Source of the DNA: Flaccisagitta enflata
Lineage: Eukaryota; Chaetognatha; Sagittoidea; Aphragmophora
Length of the DNA stretch: 64,000 nucleotides
NCBI GenBank assembly: GCA_965153355.1
Contig: OZ231127.1
Span: 93,806,001 to 93,870,000 of the forward strand
Direction of reading: 5' to 3'
The notes beneath the pieces are model-generated. The model saw nothing but the letters and a program-made list of their open reading frames with translations, did not search any database and was not told where the DNA came from. A program made the position numbers and the translations under genes. This document shows positions 44,772 through 56,583 of this stretch, piece after piece. Numbering within the stretch: the first letter of the stretch is position 1; each line of letters opens with the position of its first letter.

Positions 44772-45343
44772 GGGCAGCGGCCCGGAAGGGGACGAAGTAC
44801 TGTAGAACACAGGGGGACTTTTTTTCGTCCATCCGTCCGTTTGTTTGTTCGTTCGTTTGTCCGTTTGTCCGTTTGTCCTCCCAGGCCCTCTCAGGCCTGA
44901 CATCTGCTCTCTCAGGCCTGAAATCTGCTCTTTCAGTCCTGAAATCTGCCCTCTCGGCTCTCAAGCTTGAAATCTGCCCTCTCAGGCCTTGAATCTGCCC
45001 TATCAGGCCTGAAATATGTCTTCTCAGGCCTGAGACCTGTCCTCTCAGTCCTTAAATCTGTGAGAGCCTGAGAGGAGAGATTTCAGGCCTGAGAGGGCAG
45101 ATTTCAGGCCTGAGAGGGCAGATCTCAGGCCTGAGAGGGCCTGGGGGGACTGACGGATGGACGAATGAACAAACGAACAAACGAACAAACGAACCGATGG
45201 ACAAACAAAAGTCCCCCTGTGTTCTACAGGACTTTGTCCCCTTTGGAACCGCTGCCCTGCTTCCTCTCATTCCAATTTACAACCAAGCAAAGCAGGGCAA
45301 CGGGTATTGCTGACTACATATTGCCCTTGGGCGACCTGTTGTA
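44772..45343. mobile_element. G element with both arms
   Basis: Left arm GGGCAGCGGCCC, CTGTAGAACACAGGGGGAC, (CCGTTTGT)n; body CTCAGGCCTGAAATCTGCCC units, switching orientation at about 45062; right arm (AACAAACG)n, GTCCCCCTGTGTTCTACAGG, CCGCTGCCCTGC, then GCAGGGCAACGGGTATTGCT and GGGCGACCTGTTGTA. The whole unit can fold on itself. Confidence 0.82.
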
Positions 45344-45450
45344 CATAAAACAGAAAATGTCTATCGGTATCTTACTTTTGATCTTATGACTCCTAGTTTC
45401 CCATAATAAATGCTAACTATATATGCAGTTTATCCAAATGGTAACTTGTA

Positions 45451-46444
45451 CAGGGTGTTTCACGCGTTTTGAGGTTTAAAGAATCGACATAGCTTTTCTC
45501 CTAGAAAAGTCATTCCAATTCTGAAAAAAGGTCTAAATAGATCTTGAAGTGCAGTTTTTTTATGTCACCAATTTTTTATATCTGCGCTTTTAAATATGCC
45601 CACTATGTAAGTTTGAAGAAAACAACCATATCCAGCATGCATCTTTAATCCTGATAATTATGGCAAAAAAAATGGAAACTACTTGTTTGTTAGCGTTTCA
45701 CATCCAAGCAATAAGAAAAACATAGCAAAATCCATGACCTTCTTGAAGCTCTGTGAAAGATCTTTCCAATGAGACCTTGCTGGTTGTCATATCTCTATCC
45801 GTTTAGAAATGGCAGACGAATGAAGACAGGTGGTCAAGAATTTGGAAAGTCAGTAACACCTGATTTTCATGGGCTATCTTTATTGTAACATAGAAATCGA
45901 ACAAATTGAGTTGGAAATTAGTTTTTGGCTCCATTTTAAAGAAAATTCATGGCTCTTTAATTTGCTCATGGATATCAAGTCGCTAAGACAGTCCTGAGTT
46001 CGTAATTGACAAAAACAAAAAAAGTAAAATTTCTCGATGGAAAAAAAATTGAGAGGAGCATTTTTTTCTATTTGTGATTTTTTTCTTTAATCTTTCGCCA
46101 TTTTTAAATGAATGAAGCTACAATGTCCTGCAACGTCGCGTTTTGAAGATTTTTTGCGGAGCTCTTAGACAGTCATGGATTTTTTATAGTTCAGGCCAAT
46201 AGTTGTCCAGAAACTAGTAAAAGAAGTTGTCCATTTTTTTCTTTACCATGGTTAGTTGACTGGATAATGTTGTTTACTTTAAACTCCCGTAGCTCCCAAG
46301 CTAAAAAACGCAAATACAAAAAATTGGTGACATAGAAAAACTGCACTTAAAGATCTATTCAGACCTTTTTTCAGAATTGGAATAGCTTTTCTAGGAGAAA
46401 AGCTATGTCGATTCTTTAAACCTCAAAACGCGTGAAACACCCTG
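45451..46444. mobile_element. 994-bp TA-flanked element with about 160-bp inverted ends
   Basis: CAGGGTGTTTCACGCGTTTT at the left; its complement ends at 46444. Near-perfect pairing continues through GAATCGACATAGCTTTTCTC and AAATTGGTGACATA. TA lies on each side, as for Tc1/mariner-type insertion. The interior has no transposase, so this is a long-TIR non-autonomous element. Confidence 0.85.
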
Positions 46445-46522
46445 TAGATCACTTGTAGATCACTTGTAGATCACAAAAGTCCCAAAACAAGTCGGATCGG
46501 AAATTGCTAACCTGTTATATTT

Positions 46523-46525
<3 letters not shown>

Positions 46526-46565
<40 letters not shown>
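46526..46565. repeat. (CT)n microsatellite
   Basis: Twenty CT units. Confidence 0.93.
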
Positions 46566-46570
<5 letters not shown>

Positions 46571-46690
46571 GCGTAGCCTGACTGGGGAATGGCTGGTGAA
46601 TCTTGGGGCCGAATTGTTCAGCTATGAATGAATGCAGCTAAGCTGATGAACAGCGCGACTGGAAGAAACTAGTCATCTAAGGATCGCACA

Positions 46691-47149
46691 TGGTCAGCGG
46701 TACCCGATGCCCTGCTCGGAGTGATCAAATGAAGTAGTGGAGTGAGAGCAGGGCAGCGGCCCCAAAGATTTGAGATCTAGGGGCAGGCTTGAGGCCTTGG
46801 GGGCAAATTTGAGGCCTGGAGGGCTGATTTGAGGTCTGGAGAGCAGATTTGAGGCCTGGAGAGCTGATTTGAGGCCTGGAGAGCTGGTTTGAGGCCTGGA
46901 GAGCTGATCTGAGGCCTGGAGAGCTGATTTGAGGCCTAGAGAGCTGATTTGAGGCCTGGAGAGCTGATTTAGGGCTTGGAGGGATGATTTAAGGGCTGAG
47001 AAGGCTTAAATCAGGCCTGAGAGTGAAGATTTGAGGCCTGGATCGCCAACTGGGGGGGGATGGAAGGACAGACGGATGTAAGGATGGTCGGACGTCTGGA
47101 AATTCCCCCCTGTGTCCTACAGGACATCGGTCCCTTGGGGCCGCTGCCC
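46691..47149. mobile_element. G element with both arms
   Basis: Left: GGTCAGCGGTACCCGATGCC, GGGCAGCGGCCCC. Body: about ten units of GGCCTGGAGAGCTGATTTGA. Right: CCCTGTGTCCTACAGGACAT, GGGGCCGCTGCCC. Confidence 0.82.
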
Positions 47150-47412
47150 AAAAAGGGAGAAGAAAAGAGAAAAGAGAAGAACCAGAGCAATACAAGGGCG
47201 AGGGCATGAAACTACAGTGATAATTCGTCCTATTCTATTGAGAATGCAAAGTCCTTTGAAGGAAGAATGCATAGCAGGTGAATAGTGAGTGAATGGCGAA
47301 TGAATTAACGCCAAAGAAATTGACCAAGATAGTCCCAAGGCTTAAATGGCAAACTTTTCATTAACTGCTCTATTATCTTACAATTTCGTAAGATGAAATC
47401 AGTTTGTTTTTT

Positions 47413-48017
47413 GGGCAGCGGCCCCAAAGGGGACTATGTCCTGTACAACACAGGGGGACTTATGTTTGTTCGTGTTTCTTCGTTCGTCCCCCCAGGCCCT
47501 CCCAGACCTGAAATCTGCCCTCTCAGGCCTGAAATTTACCCTCTCAGGCCTGAAATCTGTCCTCTTAGGCCTTGAATCTGCCCTCTCAGGCCTGAAATCT
47601 GCCCTCTCAGACCTGAAATCTGTCCTCTCAGGCCTGAAATCTGTCCTCACAGGCCTAAAATCTGTCCTCTCAGGCCTGAAATCTGCCCTCAAAGGCCTTT
47701 ATTCTGCCCTCTCAGGCCTTTAATCTGCCCTCTCAGGCCTGAAATCTGCCCTCACAGATCTGAAATCTGTCCTCTCAGGCCTAAAATCTGTCCTCACATG
47801 CCTGAAATCTGTCCTCTCAGGCCTGAAATCTGCCCTCACAGATTCAGGGCCTGAGAGGGTAGATTTCAGGCCTGAGAGGGTAAATTTCAGGCCTGAGAGG
47901 GCAGATTTCAGGTCTGTTCGGGGCCGCTGCCCTGCTTCCTCTCACTCCATTTCACAATCATGCAAGCAGGGCAGCAGGTATCGCTAACCACATATTGCCC
48001 TTGGGCGACCTGTTGTA
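47413..48017. mobile_element. G element with body in both orientations
   Basis: Left arm GGGCAGCGGCCCC and ACACAGGGGGACTTATG; body of about 18 CTCAGGCCTGAAATCTGTCC units, reversed at 47847; right side GGGGCCGCTGCCCTGC, GCAGGGCAGCAGGTATCGCT, GGGCGACCTGTTGTA as in 45343. Confidence 0.82.
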
Positions 48018-48028
48018 TTTCATCATCA

Positions 48029-48133
48029 CCTTCTTCTTCTCCTTCTCCTTCTCCTTCTTCCTCTCTTCTTCTTCTTCTTCTTCTCTTTCTTCTTCTTCTT
48101 CTTCTCCTTCTTCCTCTTCTTCTTCTACTTCTC
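48029..48133. repeat. (CTT)n tract
   Basis: Pyrimidine-rich trinucleotide repeat linking two G elements. Confidence 0.9.
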
Positions 48134-48140
48134 CTTTTTT

Positions 48141-48802
48141 GGCAGCGGCCCCGAAGGGGCCGATGACCTATGCTTTCACATATGCAGAAATTGCTCCTCC
48201 TCCTCCTCCTTCTTCTCCGTACCCACCCCCCTTGAGGCCCAAATCCTAGCCTCCAGGCTCAAATCCAAGCCTCAAGGCTCAAATCCCAGCCTGGAAGCTC
48301 TAATCCCAGACTCAAAGCTCAAATCCCAGCCCTGAAGCTCAAATCCCAGCCTCAAAACTCAAATCCCAGCCTCGAAGCTCAAATCCCAGCCTCCAGGCTC
48401 AAATCCCGCATCAAGCCTCAAATCCTAGAGTCAAAGCCCAAATCCTAGTCTCGAGACCCAAATCCTAGTCTCGAGGCCCAAATCCTAGTCTCGAGGCCCA
48501 AATCCCAGTCTTGAGGCTCAAATCCCAGCCTTAAAGCTCAAATCTCAGCATCAAAGCTCAAATCCCAACCATGAAGCTCAAATCCCAGCCTCGAATCTCA
48601 AATCCTAGCCTTGAGGCTCAAATCCCAGCCTTCAGGCTCAAATCCCAGCCTCCAGACCCTAATCCAAGCCCTGAGGCTCAAATAAAATCAGCATAGGTTG
48701 TTGGCCCCTTCTAGGCCGCTGCCACACTAACCACCTCACACCCACATACAATCACATAGGGGCAACGGGTACCGCTGACCATCTAACGCTTTTGCGACTA
48801 TT
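48141..48802. mobile_element. G element with complete right terminus
   Basis: Left GGCAGCGGCCCCGAAGGGGC and GATGACCTATGCT match, inverted, AGCATAGGTTGTTGGCCCC and GGCCGCTGCC at 48690-48723. Body: about 24 units of AGGCTCAAATCCCAGCCTC. The outer right end GGTACCGCTGACCATCTAAC and GCTTTTGCGACTA equals that at 25996. Confidence 0.82.
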
Positions 48803-48837
48803 CCTTTTCTTTTTCTTTTTCTTTGTCTTCTTTTTCT

Positions 48838-48994
48838 TTTTAGTTGCGGACACGCAACTCTATATAAGAGGCTTTGTCTGTCGGTCAGTCTGTCGGTCGG
48901 TCGGTCCGTGGACACGAGTCGAAAAGTGAGGGAACGCGCATTTCCGCCCCTGCCCACCTTTCCGCAACTGGTGGCCGTGTATCCGGCCTTTTTT
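48838..48994 (+). mobile_element. HE element, AGTTGC type
   Basis: T-run, AGTTGCGGACACGCAACT, CTATATAAGAGGCTTTGTC, (GGTC)n, core, inner TCCGCAACT and GTGGCCGTGTATCCGGCCTT. The inner motif is the exact complement of this copy's first arm AGTTGCGGA. Confidence 0.82.
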
Positions 48995-49143
48995 TTTCTT
49001 CCTCTTCTTTCTTTGATCTGTCTCCCTGTTAATTGAATTTTTTCTTAACAACTTTTTTACTTTTCTCCCAATCAGTAACATGGAAGTAACATTGGGAGTG
49101 TGTTGCTCTGGAACGAACAAAGCTATGTCAACTGCTCCACCAC

Positions 49144-49178
49144 TTTTTTAGTTGCGACAAAGCACCTCTATAATCCCC
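49144..49178 (+). mobile_element. HE hairpin fragment, mixed type
   Basis: AGTTGCGACAAAGCACCTCTATAA: the first arm resembles the AGTTGC type and the second the AGGTGC type, leaving one mismatch. Confidence 0.5.
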
Positions 49179-49588
49179 CGATTTCAGTACTACTTACATA
49201 GACTACCTTGGGTAAGGATCTGCGGAGGATGAGTCAGACGAGAAACAGCCCCAAGGTCCATTCACATGGCTAGGGGCCACAACGACTGCTGACATACTGC
49301 CTACAACGACACTTCCTTAATGTGCCTCCTTGTCTGCTTCTCGGTCTGTCTGCTTCTCAGCTTGTCACTCTAAACCAGTCATTGATATCTAAAGACTTGA
49401 ACTTATTCTTCCATGCCTCGTACTAGAAATTATTTATGGATCTTTTGATTTTATTTTTATTTTGTTTACACGACCGAAATTATGTAACTGGGGTGAAGGG
49501 ATTTGACTCCTTGCTTAAATCCATACCGTCCCTTTGTACTCGTCCTTGTTGCTTGTACAGTGAATGTCTTTCATTTCATTTTCTTCTC

Positions 49589-49620
<32 letters not shown>

Positions 49621-49838
49621 GAAAAACAAAAAAATTCTCATAGATCAGGTTGTACGCTCCAGAGGCGGGCATGCCGTATTACCAGGTGCGCTCTAGCGGT
49701 ATTCCACTGTATACATTTCTTTGTTTTTGAACCGAGTTTGGAATAAAAACAACAACAACAATAACAGTGATTGTCAGTCAACCTGTGCACCGAGCAACCA
49801 ACATTCCAACAATTGCGTGCATGTTACTGAATTTGTAG
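49179..49838. other. interval without recognised gene
   Basis: Contains a (CTT)n tract at 49585-49618. Short hydrophobic frames at 49436-49696 have no splice support. Confidence 0.45.
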
Positions 49839-50054
49839 GTTTTTAGTCGCGTGCTACGGTCGGTCGGTCGGTCGGTCGGTCGGTCGGTCGGTCGGTCGGT
49901 CGGTCGGTCGGTCGGTCGGTCCCCTTTTTACTTTTTTGGCGTTTTTGAGCTTTTTGAGCACACAGCTCCTGCCCAGATGACCTAGTGACCTTCTCTAGCA
50001 CGGCTCCTGCCCACCCGCACGCGACTAGGGTAGCCGTGTATCCGGCCTTGTTTT
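49839..50054 (+). mobile_element. HE element with pure (GGTC)n body
   Basis: AGTCGCGTGCTAC runs straight into 15 CGGT units, so the second hairpin arm and the CTTTGTC motif are deleted. Core, inner GCACGCGACT and GTAGCCGTGTATCCGGCCTT are normal. Confidence 0.85.
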
Positions 50055-50169
50055 TATCACTTTCTGTTTCCAACTATTCTAAGTCGCTTAAAAACGTTTT
50101 TGTTTGTCTGTCTAAGAATCTGTCTGCCTGTCTCTCTGACTATTCGTCTTTTTCTGAAAACACTGACGC

Positions 50170-51570
50170 TAGGGCCGGCAGTAGTTAACTTTAACTAGTT
50201 AGTTAACTAGTTAATTTTCTGAAAACGGTAATAGTTAACTGGACCAAATTAACTAGTTAAAATAGTTAAAACAAAAAAAAGTAAGTGTTGAATTGTTAAG
50301 TCCTTTGAAACACTTTACGCTGTTGAAAACAGATTTGTAAGCCTGCCTCTTGTTCAAAATAGTGCCTGCAATTACATTTGTGCGTCTGTTCTCTGCAAGA
50401 CTGAAGCTTCATGCATCAGTTCAAACTGAAAATGGTTGTGATACAAAAATCACATTTTGATAGTGTCATTTGTAAGTTCTCTCCAGTCGTTTCCATGGCA
50501 TTCTGCGCCTTGATTTTTTTTCGTACACAAATCTCCCCCATGCGTTTTTAAGAAAAGTATGACTAGAAAAGTCTGCCGAAAAAAAGAAAGAAAAAGAGCA
50601 CAAAACAAGCTTACCGTAGGCACCGTCCATAATATTTTTTCATTTATTCTTGTTTGAAAATTGAAAAACCGCTTGACTTAATCATTTGTGAAAGTGTAGG
50701 GTAGTACCCCAATTCTAAGCTCTTGCAGTGAAATGATCTCTTGCTCATGTTTATGCACCAATATGTGGAATCATCTTAGGATTATGGCAAGTGATCCAGA
50801 ATGGGTCAGGAACTCAGGACGCTTTCAATTAGGTCATTAGACCCAAGTCGACTAGTGTTTTCTATTCTGCCTCTTTGGTAATTCCAATCATCCTTCTCAG
50901 TCCATATTGTCTTTTTGGCCCTCTCAATAAAACCCATTTCTTCTGCAGACTATCAATGCTCAAGTAAATGTGTTTAGTTTTTTTTTATCTCATGTAATAT
51001 TCTACCTCATTGCATATGGATTTATCAATAGCACTAAATCGAATGTTTATAAGTCTGTATCTGTTAGTCTAACAGTCTGTCAGCCTGTCTGCCACTCAAT
51101 CATTCCACATTTTTTTAGTTTTGTTTCAGTTTTCATACAAATTAGTTAATTGAAGCAAAGGACATCAGATATGGGATCATCTACAAGCAAGTATTCATGA
51201 TTTTTGAATAATCTGGCTAGTTCATTGATCAATTACCCTATCAAAATAAAAAATGAAATTCTTTTGCTCCTTGTTTAGTAATAATGGACTTGATGTTTGA
51301 CCTGCTTTGATTTAGGGTTGATATAATCTTGATACAATCATTGTTTGCCATTTGAACTAATTTTATGGTTATTCTGCATTATGCCATTATGATCATGACA
51401 GATTTCAAAAACATTACAAGACTTAACTGAGAGATCTATGGCTTACCAAAGATTTCACGCTTGAAAACGATGGAAGTTGGTTTTAACTACTTAAGTAGTT
51501 AACTAGGCAAAAAAGTAGTTAGTTAACTATTAACTAGTTAATTTGAAATCCTTAACTACTGCCGGTCCTA
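50170..51570. mobile_element. non-autonomous hAT-type element, 1401 bp, 8-bp target duplication
   Basis: TAGGGCCGGCAGTAGTTAA at the left and the complement of TAGGACCGGCAGTAGTTAA at the right; ACTGACGC on both sides (50162-50169, 51571-51578). Many TTAACTAGTTAA motifs are crowded at both ends, likely subterminal binding repeats. No long frame inside. Confidence 0.9.
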
Positions 51571-51886
51571 ACTGACGCCGTCAAATCTGCCACGGAAAAA
51601 TGAAGTGCTTTGCCCTACTTTTGCATCAAAAACTAATTATCCATCCACAAATGTTTTCATTGCTCATGTTGTTAATGGATACACTTTATACATTTGTCTG
51701 TTTCATATTTTGCGCTTAAAGTCGCCTTTTCATAAGCAATTCTGACGGAAAATGGCAAGAAAATGAAGAGTTTTTGAGAAATTTTATTGACATGTTTTTC
51801 TATTTTCTGAGGTCGAAATTATAGGAAAGCCAAACCCAGAAAAATTTAACTTTTTTTCAGGTAAGGGGAATTGTAAAATTGTTGGA
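51571..51886. other. interval without recognised gene
   Basis: AT-rich, no supported frame. Confidence 0.45.
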
Positions 51887-52158
51887 AAAAAGTCGAATTA
51901 CGTAATTCGACTTTTTGAAACATAGGAGAGAAATAAAGTTTTCCATTTTCAGTTTAAGGCAACTTTAGAAAGTTGGGCTATTTTTGAGCTGGGATGATGC
52001 ATTTTTTTATATTCACAGCTGAGAAAGAGCTTATTTTTCTTTTTTAAATGACGCCAACCAGAAGTCTCTACGATCATTAGTTTTGGCGTTATGAATTTTT
52101 TAAACTTTTTTTATCTATTCGCATTTTTGCAAAAATCGATATTTCTTATTGATCACTA
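51887..52158 (+). mobile_element. palindrome-ended element C, full copy
   Basis: Begins with the same 30-bp palindrome as 29558-29587 (centre GTCGAATTACGTAATTCGAC), continues GAAACATAGGAGAG, ACAGCTGAGAAAGAGC, TGACGCCAACCAGAAG and ends CGATATTTCTTATTGATCA. Confidence 0.75.
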
Positions 52159-54296
52159 GAACCACCCTACCCACCTCAATCCCCACCAGGAGGGCAAACC
52201 ACCCTGACTTGGAAATACCACCCACCAACCAACCAGAACCACCCTACCCACCTCAATCACCATCACCGTGGAGGCAAACCACCCCGACTTGGAAATACCA
52301 CCCACCAACCAACCAGAACCACCCTACCCACCTCAATCACCATCACCGTGAGGCAAAACCACCCCTCGACTTGGAAATACCACCCACCAACCAACTAGAA
52401 CCACCCTACCCACCTCAATCACCATCACCGTGAGGCAAACCACCCCCGACTTGGAAATACCACCCACCAACCAACTAGAACCACCCTACCCACCTCAATC
52501 ACCATCACCGTGAGGCAAACCACCCCCCCGACTTGGAAATACCACCCACCAACCAACCTAGAACCACCCTACCCACCTCAATCACCATCACCGTGAGGCA
52601 AACCACCCCCGACTTGGAAATACCACTCACCAACCAACTAGAACCACCTACCCACTCAATCACCATCACCGTGAGGCAAACCACCACCCCCGACTTGGAA
52701 ATACCACCCACCAACCAACCAGAACCACCCTACCCACCTCAATCACCATCACCGTGAGGCAAAACCACCCCCGACTTGGAAATACCACCCACCAACCAAC
52801 TAGAACCACCTAACCCACCTCAATCACCATCACCGTGAGGCAAAAACCCCCCCCTCGACTTGGAAATACCACCCACCAACCAACTAGAACCACCCTACCC
52901 ACCTCAATCACCATCACCGTGAGGCCAAACCACCCCCGACTTGGAAATACCACCCACCAACCAACTAGAACCACCCTACCCACCTCAATCACCATCACCG
53001 TGAGGCAAAACCACCCCGACTTGGAAATACTCATATCTCACCCACCAACCAACTAGAACCACCCTACCCAACCCAATCACCATCACCGTGAGGCAAAACC
53101 ACCCTCGACTCTGAAATACCACCCACCAACCAACTAGAACCACCCTACCCACCTCAACCACCATCACCGTGAGGCAAAACCACCCCGACTTAGAAATACC
53201 ACCCACCAACCAACTAGAACCACCCTACCCACCTCAATCACCACAACCGTGAGGCAAAACCACCCCCGACTTGGAAATACCACCCACCAACCAACTAGAA
53301 CCACCCTTCCCACCTCAATCACTATAAATTGTGAGGCAAAAACCACCCCGACTTGGAAATACCACCCACCAACCAACCAGAACCACCCTACCCACCTCAA
53401 TCACCATCACCGTGAGGCAAAACCACCCCTGACTTGGAAATACCACCCACCAACCAACTACAGCCACCCTACCCACCTCAATCACCATCACTGAGGCAAA
53501 ACCACCCTGACTTGGAAATACCACCCACCAACCAACTAGAACCACCCTACCCACCTCAATCACCACCACCGTGAGGCAATCCACCCCCGACTTGAACATC
53601 TCACCCACCAACCAACTAGAACCACCCTACCCACCCCAATCACCATCACCGTGAGGCAAAACCAATCTCGACTTGGAAATACCACCCACCAACCGACCAG
53701 AACCACCCTACCCACCTCAATCACCATCACCGTGAGGCAAACCACCCCCGTCTTGGAAATACCACCCACCAACCAACTAGAACCACCCTACCCACCTCAA
53801 TCACCATCACCGTGGAGGCAAAAACCACCCCGACTTGGAAATACCACCCACCAACCAACTAGAACCACCCTACCCACCTCAATCACCATCACCGTGAGGC
53901 AAAACCACCCCGACTTGGAAATACCACCCACCAATCAACTAGAACTACCCTACCCGCCTCAATCACCATCACCTTGAGGCAAAACCACCCCCGACTTGGA
54001 AATACCACCCACCAACCAACTAGAACCACTCCTACTCCCGCCTCAATCACCATCACCGTGAGGCAAACCACCCCCCACTGGAAATACCACCCACCAACCA
54101 ACTAGAACCACCCTTTTAAACAAGCCCGATTGGGCAACGCACCGTGAGGCAAAACCACTCCCGACTTGGAAATACCACCCACCAACCAAACTAGAACCAC
54201 CCTACCCACCCCTCAATCACCATCACTGTGAGGCAAAACCACCCCCGACTTGGAAATACCACCCACCAACCAACTAGAACCACCCTACCCACCTAC
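52159..54296. repeat. 80-bp satellite array, about 27 units
   Basis: Unit: GACTTGGAAATACCACCCAC, CAACCAACTAGAACCACC, CTACCCACCTCAATCACC, ATCACCGTGAGGCAAAACCA. Length varies by 1-4 bp through C- and A-runs. At 54115-54140 foreign sequence (AACAAGCCCGATTGGGCAAC) interrupts one unit. Frames are open by composition only. Confidence 0.97.
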
Positions 54297-54593
54297 AACC
54301 TGGGAAAATGGTGTTTCGATGCCATGGTTTCTCACTTTGATAGCCGGTCAACATCCCTCCCACCTCCACCTTTGAATTTTTTCATTGAATCATTCTATAA
54401 ACACAAGTTTCTTGTGTGTATATTCCAATTTCAGAAATTATAAAGGAAATGAAATGTTGCAGGGCTAAAATGAACTTAATGATTAACAGTGATTAAAAAC
54501 AAGTTTGACAACTTTTCATCGCAAAATTATGTTTTGCTTTTTTGTAAGCTGTGCTTTTGAATTGTAAGAGATTTTTTTACATTATTCAAATAG
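54297..54593. other. interval without recognised gene
   Basis: AT-rich flank of the satellite. Confidence 0.45.
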
Positions 54594-54650
54594 TTTTTAG
54601 GTGCGCTAAAGCACCTGTAAAATTGGCTGTGTCCGCATTCACTTGACAAT
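54594..54650 (+). mobile_element. HE fragment, AGGTGC type
   Basis: TTTTT, AGGTGCGCTAAAGCACCT, GTAAAATTGGCTGTGTCCG; same version as 38811 but with a different loop. Confidence 0.6.
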
Positions 54651-54692
54651 CTACACCGCGCACTTTATTGGCCCCTTCCTGGTCTCTCCATT

Positions 54693-54752
54693 GTGTCTGT
54701 TATAAGCGGAATTCCGTTGGTGGCGGGTCCGTTAGAGCGGGGTTCAACTGTA
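54693..54752 (-). mobile_element. pogo/Tigger-like terminal fragment
   Basis: On the minus strand ACAGTTGAACCCCGCTCTAA and CGGACCCGCCACCAACGGAA resemble the ends of pogo-type elements. No second end or transposase found. Confidence 0.45.
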
Positions 54753-55133
54753 TCTATGAATTTCACTGTCCTTGAGGGGGTGAGTGAAGTGAGTGAACGA
54801 GCCTGAGAATGGAGCGAGTGAGCAAACAAAGCGATCATAGCAAAGCGAGCATAGCAAAGCGAACATAGCAAATCGGAGCGCTGCGGAGCAAGTGAACGGA
54901 GTGGGCAGTGCGAGCGAACTAACGTAGCGCACGACCAAGTGGCCCGTTAGAAATTTGCAATTGTCTTTGACTATAAACACATCCATAGTGTGGCTCATTG
55001 TGCCACCCATACCCCACACTCAGACAATCAAAAATGAGCGTTTTCACAGACAGACGCCTTTTGGATGGACGGACGCTTGGCCGGAGTAACAGATGCAAAG
55101 AACAATCAGCCCACGACTAAAACAAAACAAGAC
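54753..55133. other. interval without recognised gene
   Basis: Contains AGCGAACATAGCAAAGCGAG-type short repeats at 54825-54870. Confidence 0.45.
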
Positions 55134-55253
55134 AAACGAGGCCGGGTACACGGCCACCAGGTTTTCCCACTTTTCGACTCGTGCTGACGGACGGACTGAG
55201 GGACCGACGGACGGACAAAGCCTCTTACAGAGTTGCGTATCCGCAACTAAAAA
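55134..55253 (-). mobile_element. short HE element, AGTTGC type
   Basis: Minus copy: AGTTGCGGATACGCAACT, CTGTAAGAGGCTTTGTCC, (GTCC)n, CACGAGTCGAAAAGTGGG, GGTGGCCGTGTACCCGGCCT. Internal sequence is shared with 48838-48994. Confidence 0.78.
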
Positions 55254-55322
55254 GGAAAATTGCATGAATGACATGAGCAACAACAACAACAACACCAACA
55301 TCGGCAGAGCTGACTGACTGAT

Positions 55323-55449
<127 letters not shown>

Positions 55450-55504
55450 CCATGCGTGTGCATGTGTGTATTTTTGAGTCAAACGTAATCGCGACCAACT
55501 TCGC

Positions 55505-55650
<146 letters not shown>

Positions 55651-55772
55651 ACAGAGAATAAAAACTTTTTAAAAGCGTCGACGCATGATTCCAGGTTGGA
55701 ATCACGAAGAAGTCGATGATAACGATGACGCCCATGATGTTGATGATATCTATGATAAAGATGATAACGGTC

Positions 55773-56134
<362 letters not shown>

Positions 56135-56583
56135 AGAGACAGTAAAAAATGAGCTAGATCTGAATGGGTAGAGATAATATGAACGCGAGCTATCTGCTGA
56201 TAATTGATGATCTAAATTGTCTCAGTGAAGTTGAGAGTTGGTCTTACGATTCGCCAACCCTTTGAATAATGATAAAGGCAGATGAACAAGATTTAAGTTT
56301 CCAATTAATAAAAAGGCAAAAAATAAAAAGATTCTAACCAGAGCAAGTGAAGAAGAGGTAAATCAGAGCTCAAGCCAGAAATTTGCGAAAAAAGAGTGAC
56401 AACGACGACGATGAAAACAGTCAAAATCTGATCTGTTTGAAGGGAACAAACCTAAGGTGACGGAGGCCTCGTTCCCGAAGAAGCTCAAGATTTACGTCGT
56501 GGGATCGTTGAGACCGAGTCGTCAGCCACCTTAACAAGCAAATAGTGAAAGAAAGACTCCTTCTTGTACATGACCTCTCGCCG

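Noticed and set aside
47436-47840. Repeated Leu-Ser-Gly-Leu-Lys frame and direct repeats resembling a CRISPR array
   Set aside because: 21-bp tandem units without unique spacers, inside a G element of an animal genome.
52149-54443. Multiple Pro/Thr-rich frames that could suggest a repeat protein
   Set aside because: Frames shift whenever unit length changes by 1-2 bp, so no selection on any one frame.
56545-56583. GTG start 13 codons upstream of the ORF1 ATG
   Set aside because: GTG starts are not expected in animal nuclear genes; the ATG at 56584 is in frame and leaves the domain intact.
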